DNA of 64,000 bases from Pararhizobium capsulatum DSM 1112 (GTDB lineage: Bacteria > Pseudomonadota > Alphaproteobacteria > Rhizobiales > Rhizobiaceae). The DNA is taken from assembly GCF_030814475.1 (NCBI RefSeq), contig NZ_JAUSVF010000001.1:3602001-3666000 (forward strand), given 5' to 3'. Each line of letters starts with the position of its first letter. Positions within the stretch are counted from its first letter, which is position 1. The notes beneath the pieces were generated by a model, which was given only the letters and a program-made list of their open reading frames with translations, searched no databases and was not told where the DNA came from. Positions 9,774-17,358 of the stretch are shown one piece after another. Position numbers and translations under genes: made by a program.

Positions 9774-9907
9774 AGGTCGACCTGTCAAACGAACGATATA
9801 AACAGATGCCTTCGCGCCCGCCGCAAACCCTTGCAGTGCAGCATTTTCAAGCACTTCCTGTTCAAAATTTTTACCGTTTGATAAAAAAAAATTCCGTGTT
9901 ACCGTTT
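9774..9907. promoter_or_regulatory. Divergent promoter region between polyol regulator and preT
   Basis: The 203 bases between the two divergent starts hold a perfect 10-bp palindrome AGGTCGACCT (9774-9783). They also hold TTACCGTTT directly repeated at 9871-9879 and 9899-9907, 28 bases apart, in an AT-rich stretch just before preT. No operator of a known family can be assigned with certainty. Confidence 0.3.
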
Positions 9908-9943
9908 CATCATCCTGAGGCATTGACATTTGGGAGCAATAAA

Positions 9944-11305
9944 ATGGGAACGACTGAAAACGGCATTGTCAGCGGGCGTCTCAGCCCTGCCGAATACTCC
10001 AGTAATTTCGCGGATCTGCATCCGCCACTCGACGATCATGAAGCGCTGGTCGCCTCCGACCGCTGCTACTTCTGCTACGACGCGCCCTGCATGACGGCCT
10101 GTCCCACCTCCATCGATATCCCGCTGTTCATACGGCAGATATCGACAGGCAATCCGATCGGCTCAGCCAACACCATCTTCGACCAGAATATCATGGGCGG
10201 CATGTGCGCTCGCGTCTGTCCCACCGAAACGCTCTGCGAACAGGCCTGCGTGCGCAACACCGCAGAACACCGCCCGGTCGAGATCGGCCGGCTGCAGCGC
10301 TACGCCACCGACATCGCCATGCGCGAGAATCGTCAATTCTATCAGCGCGCGGAACCAAGCGGAAAATCGGTCGCCGTCGTCGGCGCCGGCCCGGCCGGCC
10401 TCGCCTGCGCTCACCGCCTCGCCGTGAAGGGCCACGATGTCGTGCTCTACGACGCCCGTGAAAAGGCTGGCGGCCTCAACGAGTATGGCATCGCCACCTA
10501 CAAATCGACCGATGACTTCGCCCAGAAGGAAGTCGATTACGTGCTGTCGATCGGCGGCATCGACTGTCGAAACGGCCAGATGCTGGGCCGCGACTTCAAC
10601 ATCTCCGACCTGCTCGAGAGACACGACGCCGTGTTCCTTGGTCTCGGCCTCTCCGGCGTCAATGCGTTACGCACCGAAGGCGAAAACCTTGCAGGTGTCG
10701 ATGACGCCGTGGATTTCATCGCCGGTCTGCGCCAGTCGGAAACCAAGGCCGATATTCCCGTCGGCCGCCGCGTCGTCGTCATCGGCGGCGGCATGACCGC
10801 GATTGATGCGGCCGTACAGGCAAAGCTGCTCGGCGCCGAGGAGGTGACGATCTGTTATCGTCGCGGCAAGGAGCAGATGAACGCTTCCGAGTTCGAGCAG
10901 GATCTTGCCGCATCCAAGGGCGTCTCGATCCGCCACTGGCTGCAGCCGAAGCGCATCCTCGCCCGTGACGGCAAGGTCGCAGGCATCGAGCTCGACTACA
11001 CGACCGTCGCCGATGGTCGGCTCACCACGACAGGCGAAACCGGCGCCGTTATCGCCGACCAGATCCTGAAGGCGATTGGCCAGACCTTCGAAGCTGATGG
11101 ATTTGGTACAGTCGCCCTGCAATCCGGCCGGATCATTGTCGATGAGGAAGGCCGCACATCGATGAACGGCGTCTGGGCCGGCGGCGACTGCGTTGTCGGT
11201 GGCGAGGACCTGACCGTCTCGGCCGTCGCCAACGGCCGCGATGCCGCCGAATCGATCAACAGAGCATTGATGGCTGCAACGCAGCCCGTCACTGCCGTTG
11301 CCTGA
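9944..11305 (+). CDS. preT: NAD-dependent dihydropyrimidine dehydrogenase subunit PreT
   Basis: This 453-residue flavoprotein supplies electrons from NADH to PreA for reduction of uracil and thymine to the 5,6-dihydro forms. The N-terminal Cys-rich Fe-S domain shows CYFCYDAPCMTACP (about residues 42-55) and CARVCPTETLCEQACV (about 87-102). The FAD Rossmann motif VVGAGPAGLACAHRL is near 145, and the NAD motif VVIGGGMTAIDAA is near 277. ATG 9944 has GGGAG 8 bases upstream; the frame extends 46 codons but that part reads as promoter DNA. The architecture is like the GltD small subunit, but the adjacent preA identifies it. First gene of the pair, 15 bases before preA. Confidence 0.94.
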   Translation: MGTTENGIVSGRLSPAEYSSNFADLHPPLDDHEALVASDRCYFCYDAPCMTACPTSIDIPLFIRQISTGNPIGSANTIFDQNIMGGMCARVCPTETLCEQACVRNTAEHRPVEIGRLQRYATDIAMRENRQFYQRAEPSGKSVAVVGAGPAGLACAHRLAVKGHDVVLYDAREKAGGLNEYGIATYKSTDDFAQKEVDYVLSIGGIDCRNGQMLGRDFNISDLLERHDAVFLGLGLSGVNALRTEGENLAGVDDAVDFIAGLRQSETKADIPVGRRVVVIGGGMTAIDAAVQAKLLGAEEVTICYRRGKEQMNASEFEQDLAASKGVSIRHWLQPKRILARDGKVAGIELDYTTVADGRLTTTGETGAVIADQILKAIGQTFEADGFGTVALQSGRIIVDEEGRTSMNGVWAGGDCVVGGEDLTVSAVANGRDAAESINRALMAATQPVTAVA

Positions 11306-11320
11306 AGGGAGGAATGAGTT

Positions 11321-12634
11321 ATGGCTGATCTGCGCAACAACTTCGTCGGCATCAAATCGCCCAACCCCTTCTGGCTGGCCTCCGCGCCTCCGACCGACAA
11401 GGCCTATAATGTCGAGCGCGCCTTCAAGGCAGGCTGGGGCGGCGTGGTCTGGAAGACGCTGGGCGAGGAAGGCCCGCCTGTCGTCAACGTCAACGGCCCG
11501 CGCTACGGCGCGATCTGGGGCGCCGACCGCCGGCTGCTTGGCCTGAACAATATCGAGCTCATCACCGACCGCGACCTCTACACCAACCTGCGCGAAATGA
11601 AGCAGGTGAAGATGAACTGGCCGGATCGCGCGCTTATCGCCTCGATCATGGTGCCCTGCGAGGAAAATGCCTGGAAATCGATCCTGCCGTTGGTCGAGGA
11701 GACCGGCGCCGATGGCATCGAGCTCAATTTCGGCTGTCCGCACGGCATGTCGGAACGTGGCATGGGTGCTGCGGTCGGACAGGTGCCTGAGTATATCGAG
11801 ATGGTGGTGCGCTGGTGCAAGCAATACACCCGCATGCCGGTCATCACCAAGCTGACGCCGAACATCACCGACATTCGCAAGCCCGCGCGCGCGGCAAAAT
11901 CCGGCGGCACCGATGCCGTGTCGCTGATCAACACGATCAATTCGATCACCTCGGTCAATCTCGACACGTTTTCGCCGGAGCCGTCGATCGACGGCAAGGG
12001 CAGCCATGGCGGCTATTGTGGCCCGGCGGTAAAACCGATCGCGCTCAACATGGTGGCCGAGATCGCCCGCGATCCCGAAACCTACGGCCTGCCGATCTCC
12101 GGCATCGGCGGCATCACCACATGGCGCGATGCTGCCGAATTCCTCGTTCTGGGGGCCGGCAACGTCCAGGTCTGCACGGCTGCGATGACCTACGGCTTCA
12201 AGATCGTTCAGGAAATGATCACGGGCTTGTCCAGCTGGATGGATGCCAAGGGCCATCGCACTCTCGACGACATCTGCGGCCGCGCAGTCCCCAATGTCTC
12301 CGACTGGCAGTATCTCAACCTCAACTATATCGCCAAGGCCCATATCGACCAGGATGCCTGCATCAAATGCGGCCGCTGTCACATCGCTTGCGAGGACACC
12401 TCGCATCAGGCGATCACCCAGTACGTCGATGGCGTCAGGCATTTCGAGGTGATGGAAGACGAATGCGTCGGCTGCAATCTCTGCGTCAACGTCTGTCCCG
12501 TTCAGGACTGCATCACCATGGTCGGGCTTGAACCGGGAACGCTCGATGAGCGCACCGGCAAAGTTGTCGATCCGAACTACGCCAACTGGACGACGCATCC
12601 GAACAACCCGATGGCCCGGCAGGCTGCGGAATAG
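11321..12634 (+). CDS. preA: NAD-dependent dihydropyrimidine dehydrogenase subunit PreA
   Basis: This 437-residue catalytic subunit reduces uracil/thymine on FMN. The barrel resembles dihydroorotate dehydrogenase, with the substrate-loop segment ELNFGCPHGMSERGMG (about residues 137-152) and FMN-binding GIGGITTWRDA. Two C-terminal 4Fe-4S clusters are CIKCGRCHIAC (about 347-357) and CVGCNLCVNVCP (about 384-395). ATG 11321 follows GGGAGGAATGAG. It forms a two-gene unit with preT and supplies the first step of the reductive pyrimidine pathway whose next enzymes are at 15450-18809. Confidence 0.95.
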   Translation: MADLRNNFVGIKSPNPFWLASAPPTDKAYNVERAFKAGWGGVVWKTLGEEGPPVVNVNGPRYGAIWGADRRLLGLNNIELITDRDLYTNLREMKQVKMNWPDRALIASIMVPCEENAWKSILPLVEETGADGIELNFGCPHGMSERGMGAAVGQVPEYIEMVVRWCKQYTRMPVITKLTPNITDIRKPARAAKSGGTDAVSLINTINSITSVNLDTFSPEPSIDGKGSHGGYCGPAVKPIALNMVAEIARDPETYGLPISGIGGITTWRDAAEFLVLGAGNVQVCTAAMTYGFKIVQEMITGLSSWMDAKGHRTLDDICGRAVPNVSDWQYLNLNYIAKAHIDQDACIKCGRCHIACEDTSHQAITQYVDGVRHFEVMEDECVGCNLCVNVCPVQDCITMVGLEPGTLDERTGKVVDPNYANWTTHPNNPMARQAAE

Positions 12635-12640
12635 CGCGTT

Positions 12641-12669
12641 TCCCTCTTCTCGGCCGGGGAGAAGAGGGA
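12641..12669. terminator. Hairpin after preA
   Basis: TCCCTCTTCTC (12641-12651) and GAGAAGAGGGA (12659-12669) form a perfect 11-bp stem with a seven-base loop, directly after the preA stop. The stem sequence equals the end module of the RIME-like repeats at 16725-16904 and 20388-20520, so this may be a repeat fragment acting as a terminator. There is no T-run. Confidence 0.5.
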
Positions 12670-12742
12670 GCCAGCACCGAAATCCACCTCGCTCCACACG
12701 CAATCATCACGAAAACGAGACAATCCGTCCATAAAACAGGCA

Positions 12743-14503
12743 TTGTCGCTGACAACGAACTCGTCAATAAGGGGATTAAGCAGAAACGCACACAACGCGG
12801 CGGCTACGGAAACTCTCTTGAGATTGAAACTGGACATTTCCCGCAAAAGGCTGCACCTGATTACCGGTCTTGGCCTCGGGCTGTTTCTTCTCACCCATTT
12901 CCTCAACCATGCGCTCGGATTGATCTCCGTAGACGCCATGGAAAAGGGTCGCGAGATCTTCAATCTGCTCTGGCGCAACTGGATCGGCACCACGCTCCTC
13001 TACGGATCGCTTTTCACGCATTTCGTTCTGGCACTCGATAGTATTTATCGCCGCCAGACTCTGCGCATGCCACCGCGTGAGGCATTGAAGATCATCTTCG
13101 GTCTCGCGCTACCGTTCATGCTCGTGCCCCACGTGGTAGGAACCCGCGTCGAATGGATGCTCTCCGGCTACGCCGCCAGCTACTACGAGGTGCTGCCTAA
13201 TCTCTGGTCACGCCCTTCGGATGCCGTTCGCCAATCCGTCGCGCTTGTCTTTGCCTGGTCGCATGGCTGCCTCGGCTTCTGGTTCTGGATGCGCGGACGA
13301 GCCTGGTATCCCCGCTATCAGCTGCTTCTCTATACGGCAGCGCTTCTCGTCCCGGTGCTGGCGTTGTTGGGCTTCTGGGTCGGCGCCCGGTCGCTCGAAG
13401 GCGTGACCGCTTCCAATACCTGGTTCAAGCCCGAACGTACGGATTTCGCCCTTCTCAGCGATATCCGCTTCTGGATCTATATGGCGCTCCTCGGCTCTGT
13501 TGCCGGCACGCTGCTCCTGCGAGCGCTACCCGTGAACGGCAAAATCCGCGTCGCCTATCCGGACGGCCGCAGCATCTCGGTTGCTCGTGGTTTCACGCTG
13601 CTTGAGGCAAGCCGCGCCGCCGGGATTCCACACATCTCGATCTGCGGCGGACGCGGACGTTGCTCAACCTGTCGTGTCCGCATCATCGAGGGCATGGAGG
13701 GGTTGCCTGCACCGGGCGACGCCGAGCGCAACACGCTGAGCCGCATCAAGGCACCGGACAATGTGCGCCTTGCCTGCCAGCTGCGCCCGAACCACAATGT
13801 TTCCATCGCCCCCGTTCTCGGCGCGGAAAATGTCGGCGTTTCGACGGCCCCGAACCCCGAAGAATCGGCTGGACGCGAGCGCCGCATCGCCGTTCTCTTC
13901 TGCGACCTGCGCGACTTCACCCGATTGTCGCAGCAGCAGCTTCCCTTCGATACGGTCTTCCTGCTCAACCGCTATTTCGAAATGATCGGGGAAGCTGTGG
14001 AGGGCGCCGGTGGCGTCGTGGACAAATTCATCGGCGATGGCGCGCTGGCGATTTTCGGCCTCAGCACCGGCATCGAAACAGCCTGCCAGCAGGCCTTGAA
14101 CGCCACCACCCGCATTGCCCGAAGTGTTGAAATTCTCAATCGCAACTTCATGAGCGAGCTGGACCAACCCTTGCGCGTCGCCATGGGCATGCATGCCGGG
14201 CCTGCAATTATTGGCCACATCGGCTATGGCCGCGCCTCGTCGCTGACCGCCGTGGGCGACACGATCAATGCCGCAAGCCGACTGGAAGGTTTCGCCAAGG
14301 AATATGATGCCCAGCTTGCCGTTTCCGCCGATCTGATCCGTTACGCCGGATTGCCTCTCGCAGGACACGAGAGTTACAACATTGCCATTCGCGGCCGCGC
14401 CGGAACGCTGGAAACACTGATCATCTACAAGGCCGAAGAGTTTGAGCCGCTGCTTGCGGAGAAAGCTGCAGGCCCGGCGGTGCCTCTGCCCGGCCGCCAA
14501 TAG
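12743..14503 (+). CDS. Membrane adenylate/guanylate cyclase with 2Fe-2S ferredoxin domain
   Basis: This protein of up to 586 residues has three parts. An N-terminal membrane region of several spans (about 40-270) resembles a small heme/respiratory membrane anchor. A plant-type 2Fe-2S domain has CGGRGRCSTCRV (about 299-310) with the fourth Cys in RLACQL. A class III cyclase domain has VLFCDLRDFTRL (about 387-398), DKFIGDGALAIFG and AVGDTINAASRLEG. Both metal-binding Asp are present. The start is uncertain: 12743 is TTG with a poor ribosome site, and no ATG occurs before residue 66. A redox-regulated cAMP producer is a fair inference. No link to pyrimidine catabolism is shown beyond position. 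Confidence 0.85.
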   Translation: MSLTTNSSIRGLSRNAHNAAATETLLRLKLDISRKRLHLITGLGLGLFLLTHFLNHALGLISVDAMEKGREIFNLLWRNWIGTTLLYGSLFTHFVLALDSIYRRQTLRMPPREALKIIFGLALPFMLVPHVVGTRVEWMLSGYAASYYEVLPNLWSRPSDAVRQSVALVFAWSHGCLGFWFWMRGRAWYPRYQLLLYTAALLVPVLALLGFWVGARSLEGVTASNTWFKPERTDFALLSDIRFWIYMALLGSVAGTLLLRALPVNGKIRVAYPDGRSISVARGFTLLEASRAAGIPHISICGGRGRCSTCRVRIIEGMEGLPAPGDAERNTLSRIKAPDNVRLACQLRPNHNVSIAPVLGAENVGVSTAPNPEESAGRERRIAVLFCDLRDFTRLSQQQLPFDTVFLLNRYFEMIGEAVEGAGGVVDKFIGDGALAIFGLSTGIETACQQALNATTRIARSVEILNRNFMSELDQPLRVAMGMHAGPAIIGHIGYGRASSLTAVGDTINAASRLEGFAKEYDAQLAVSADLIRYAGLPLAGHESYNIAIRGRAGTLETLIIYKAEEFEPLLAEKAAGPAVPLPGRQ

Positions 14504-14512
14504 GCCTGCCTT

Positions 14513-15169
14513 TCAGGCAGACGGAGGCTCTCCTTTTACAGCCAGACCATCGATGAACAGCCGCTCCAGAAAGCGGGCCGCATCCTCGAATCGACCTTCA
14601 CCCGAGCGCTCCTGCCCCAGCACGGAACGAACCTGCACATCGAAATCCGCATAATGCTGGGTTGTCGACCAGATTGCGAAGATCAGGTGATAGGGATCGC
14701 ATTTGGCGATCTTGCCCGCCCGCGTCCAGGAGCGGATGACCTCAACCTTCTCGTCCACCAGCTCCTTCAGGGGACCTTTCAGCTCATCAAGGATGTGCGG
14801 CGCGCCCTGCAGCACTTCATTGGCAAACAGCCGGCTTTCGCGTGGAAAGTCGCGCGCCATTTCCAGCTTGCGGCGGATATAGCTGCGGATTTCTGAGACA
14901 GGATTGCCCTCGGCATCGAATTCCCGAAGCGGATCGAGCCAGCTGTCGAGCACCCGGTCTATCAGCGCCCGGTGCATCGCCTCCTTGGTACGGAAATAAT
15001 AGAGCAGGTTCGGTTTCGACATGCCCGCCACATCGGCGATCTGGTCGATGGTGCTGCCGCGAAAGCCATGGGTAGCAAAAACCTCGAGTGCCGCCTCGAG
15101 AATGAGCTCTTCCTTCTCCTCCTGGATGCGGGTTCGCCTTTGTGTCCTGGCAGCCCTCGGAAGTACCAT
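14513..15169 (-). CDS. rutR: TetR-family regulator, RutR-like
   Basis: This 218-residue TetR-family repressor has its helix-turn-helix at about residues 36-60 (GSTIDQIADVAGMSKPNLLY) and the RutR-type C-terminal domain with a run ending HYADFDVQV. RutR of Escherichia coli binds uracil and controls pyrimidine use. ATG 15169 has AGGAG upstream. It is divergent from the beta-ureidopropionase gene, and a 16-bp sequence at 15303-15318 matches the RutR operator at 14 of 16 positions (at 10 of the 12 informative ones if the two central bases are counted as free). I infer uracil-responsive control of the pyrimidine genes. Confidence 0.82.
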   Translation of the reverse strand: MVLPRAARTQRRTRIQEEKEELILEAALEVFATHGFRGSTIDQIADVAGMSKPNLLYYFRTKEAMHRALIDRVLDSWLDPLREFDAEGNPVSEIRSYIRRKLEMARDFPRESRLFANEVLQGAPHILDELKGPLKELVDEKVEVIRSWTRAGKIAKCDPYHLIFAIWSTTQHYADFDVQVRSVLGQERSGEGRFEDAARFLERLFIDGLAVKGEPPSA

Positions 15170-15302
15170 TTTGTCTCCTGCTTCGCCGCAATCCGAGACC
15201 TACGGGGATGGTCGATTGCCTGAAATTATGCCCGCTAATTTTTTGGGCAACAATGCCGATTTTATATTTTCCGTCTTGAGTGCGGCAACGGAAGTTGTAA
15301 TG

Positions 15303-15318
15303 TTTACCAACCGGTCAA
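15303..15318 (+). promoter_or_regulatory. Candidate RutR operator
   Basis: TTTACCAACCGGTCAA matches the published RutR palindrome TTGACCA-nn-TGGTCAA except at two positions (T for G at 3, C for T at 10). It lies in the intergenic region between the RutR-like gene and the divergent amidohydrolase, about 130 bases before the latter's ATG. Confidence 0.55.
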
Positions 15319-15449
15319 ATTATCAGCCAGTTCAAACATAAACGCAACGACTGATCGAAGGGCAACGATAAAAACAGCCCCGATTTGACCCCGACGGGAA
15401 CTGCCGGGAGCGCAACGCGCCACCGTGAAAACTGATGAGGAGTTGAGCC

Positions 15450-16703
15450 ATGGTAGCTGCACCGGGCGAGAACATGCGCGTCAATGCCGACCGCCTGTGG
15501 GATAGCCTTATGGACATGGCGAAGATCGGCCCCGGCATCGCCGGCGGCAACAATCGCCAGACCCTGACGGACGAAGACGGCGAAGGCCGCCACCTGTTCC
15601 AGAGATGGTGCGAAGACGCCGGCATGACCATGGGCGTCGACAGGATGGGCACGATGTTTGCCACCCGCCCCGGCACCGATCCCGATGCCCTGCCCGTCTA
15701 TGTCGGCAGCCATCTCGACACCCAACCGACCGGCGGCAAATATGACGGCGTTCTCGGTGTGCTCGGCGCGCTGGAAGTCGTGCGCACCATGAATGACCTC
15801 GGCATCAAGACCAAACATCCGATCGTCGTCACCAACTGGGCGAATGAAGAGGGCGCGCGCTTCGCCCCTGCCATGCTCGCCTCCGGCGTCTTTGCCGGTA
15901 TTCATGCACTCGATTACGCCTATGGCCGCAAGGATCCCGAGGGCAAGACCTATGGCGACGAACTGAAGCGCATCGGCTGGATGGGTGACGAAGAAGTCGG
16001 CGCCCGCAAGATGCATGCCTATTTCGAATACCACATCGAACAAGGCCCGATCCTCGAAGCAGAGGACAAGCAGATCGGTGTGGTCACCCACTGTCAGGGC
16101 CTGTGGTGGCTGGAATTCACGCTGACTGGCCGCGAAGCCCACACGGGCTCGACGCCGATGAACCTGCGCGTCAATGCCGGCCTTGCCATGTCGCGGATTA
16201 TCGAGATGGTGCAGGATGTCGCCATGGGCGAGCAGCCGGGCGCCGTTGGCGGCGTCGGCCAGGTGTTCTTTTCGCCCAACTCCCGCAACGTGCTGCCGGG
16301 CAAGGTGGTCTTCACAGTCGATATCCGCTCGCCGGACAAGGCCAAGCTCGACCGCATGCGGGCAAAGATCGAGGCCGAGGCGCCGAAGATAACGGATGCT
16401 TTGGGTGTCGGCTGTTCGATCGAGGCGATCGGCCATTTCGCGCCCGTGACCTTCGATCCGACACTGGTGACCGCGGTGCGCACCGCCGCCGAAAAGCTCG
16501 GCTACAGCCATATGAACCTCATCTCCGGCGCCGGCCACGACGCCTGCTGGGCCGCCAAGGTCGCGCCTGCTACCATGGTCATGTGCCCCTGCGTCGGCGG
16601 CTTGAGCCACAACGAGGCAGAGGACATCTCCAAGGAATGGGCGGCGGCTGGATGTGACGTGCTGTTCCATGCGGTGGTGGAGACGGCGGGGATTGTCGAA
16701 TAA
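15450..16703 (+). CDS. Zn-dependent amidohydrolase, probable beta-ureidopropionase
   Basis: This 417-residue M20/M28-type binuclear zinc amidase belongs to the hydantoinase/carbamoylase group. The first metal ligand is in YVGSHLDTQPTGGKYDGVLG (His and bridging Asp, about residues 87-106). NEEGARF holds Glu ligands (about 131-137), YHIEQGP a His (about 194-200), and SGAGHDA is near the end. N-carbamoyl-L-amino acid hydrolase, allantoate amidohydrolase and beta-ureidopropionase cannot be told apart by motifs alone. Neighbouring dihydropyrimidinase and preTA point to N-carbamoyl-beta-alanine as substrate. ATG 15450 follows GAGGAG. Confidence 0.9.
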   Translation: MVAAPGENMRVNADRLWDSLMDMAKIGPGIAGGNNRQTLTDEDGEGRHLFQRWCEDAGMTMGVDRMGTMFATRPGTDPDALPVYVGSHLDTQPTGGKYDGVLGVLGALEVVRTMNDLGIKTKHPIVVTNWANEEGARFAPAMLASGVFAGIHALDYAYGRKDPEGKTYGDELKRIGWMGDEEVGARKMHAYFEYHIEQGPILEAEDKQIGVVTHCQGLWWLEFTLTGREAHTGSTPMNLRVNAGLAMSRIIEMVQDVAMGEQPGAVGGVGQVFFSPNSRNVLPGKVVFTVDIRSPDKAKLDRMRAKIEAEAPKITDALGVGCSIEAIGHFAPVTFDPTLVTAVRTAAEKLGYSHMNLISGAGHDACWAAKVAPATMVMCPCVGGLSHNEAEDISKEWAAAGCDVLFHAVVETAGIVE

Positions 16704-16724
16704 TGACGTTTCGCGCACGCAGAT

Positions 16725-16904
16725 CCCCCTCATCCGGCCCGTTGGGCCACCTTCTCCCCGCTGGGGAGAAGAGGGAGTTTGCCGTGCGGGCGTACGAAAA
16801 AACCATCTCTACACCTGCGGAAGCAGTTGGAGCTTCTGAAGGTGCCGCGATCTCCCTCTTCTCCCCAGCGGGGAGAAGGTGGCCCAACGGGCCGGATGAG
16901 GGGG
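16725..16904. repeat. RIME-like element with perfect 52-bp inverted repeat
   Basis: Bases 16725-16776 and 16853-16904 are exact reverse complements over 52 positions, separated by 76 bases. Each arm contains its own smaller palindrome (TTCTCCCCGCTGGGGAGAA). Sequence modules recur at 20388-20520, 38097-38262 and 12641-12669. This fits the Rhizobium-specific intergenic mosaic elements (RIMEs). Confidence 0.85.
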
Positions 16905-16914
16905 TCTTCCACCC

Positions 16915-17358
16915 ATGAATGCTGCCAGAGATAACGATCTGACCAAGCGGCGCCCTGGCGCCACTCTCAAAGCCCGTACGCTCCGAAGAAACGAGACAGA
17001 AGCGGAATACCGTCTTTGGGGCGATCTCAGAAATCGACTGCTGAACGGCTACAAATTTTCTCGACAGGTTCCGCTTGGCCCTTACGTTGCGGATTTCCTT
17101 TGCCGTGAGCAGCGGCTTGTTGTCGAGATCGACGGATCGCAACATGCCGATTCCGTCTCCGACGTCATTCGAACCCAATGGTTAAACGCGAACGGCTATG
17201 CCGTTCTCCGCTTCTGGAACGAGGAAGCGCTGCGTGAACGCCGCCCCGTTCTCGAAACCATACTAGCCGTCCTGTCCGGCGACATCTCCGAGCGTTGCGA
17301 GACCATCCGCTTCTGGCCGGCGGACGCTATTCAAGAACTACAAGGGAGCAGACAATGA
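16915..17358 (+). CDS. DUF559 endonuclease-like protein
   Basis: This 147-residue protein is of the DUF559 group, related to very-short-patch-repair (Vsr) endonucleases in the restriction-endonuclease fold. The visible core is RRNETEAEYRLWGDLRNRLL, then FSRQVPLGPYVADFLC and VVEIDGSQH, where Asp, Glu and the following residues would be the metal-binding site. A final VLRFWNEE strand follows. ATG 16915 begins ten bases after the inverted repeat. Its TGA overlaps the ATG of dihydropyrimidinase (ATGA, 17355-17358), so the two are probably co-translated. It has no evident metabolic role in the pathway and looks like a passenger carried with the repeat. Confidence 0.82.
   Translation: MNAARDNDLTKRRPGATLKARTLRRNETEAEYRLWGDLRNRLLNGYKFSRQVPLGPYVADFLCREQRLVVEIDGSQHADSVSDVIRTQWLNANGYAVLRFWNEEALRERRPVLETILAVLSGDISERCETIRFWPADAIQELQGSRQ

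Noticed and set aside
9944..11305. Glutamate synthase small subunit (GltD)
   Set aside because: Same architecture, but the immediate preA partner with dihydroorotate-type barrel and 4Fe-4S motifs identifies PreT.
10667..12703. Long (678-codon) open frame antisense to preT/preA
   Set aside because: It lies opposite well-supported preT and preA, is typical of high-GC shadow frames, and has no recognisable domain or ribosome site.
16725..16904. Insertion sequence or MITE
   Set aside because: No transposase or obvious target duplication was seen; the internal palindromes and shared modules fit RIME-like elements better.
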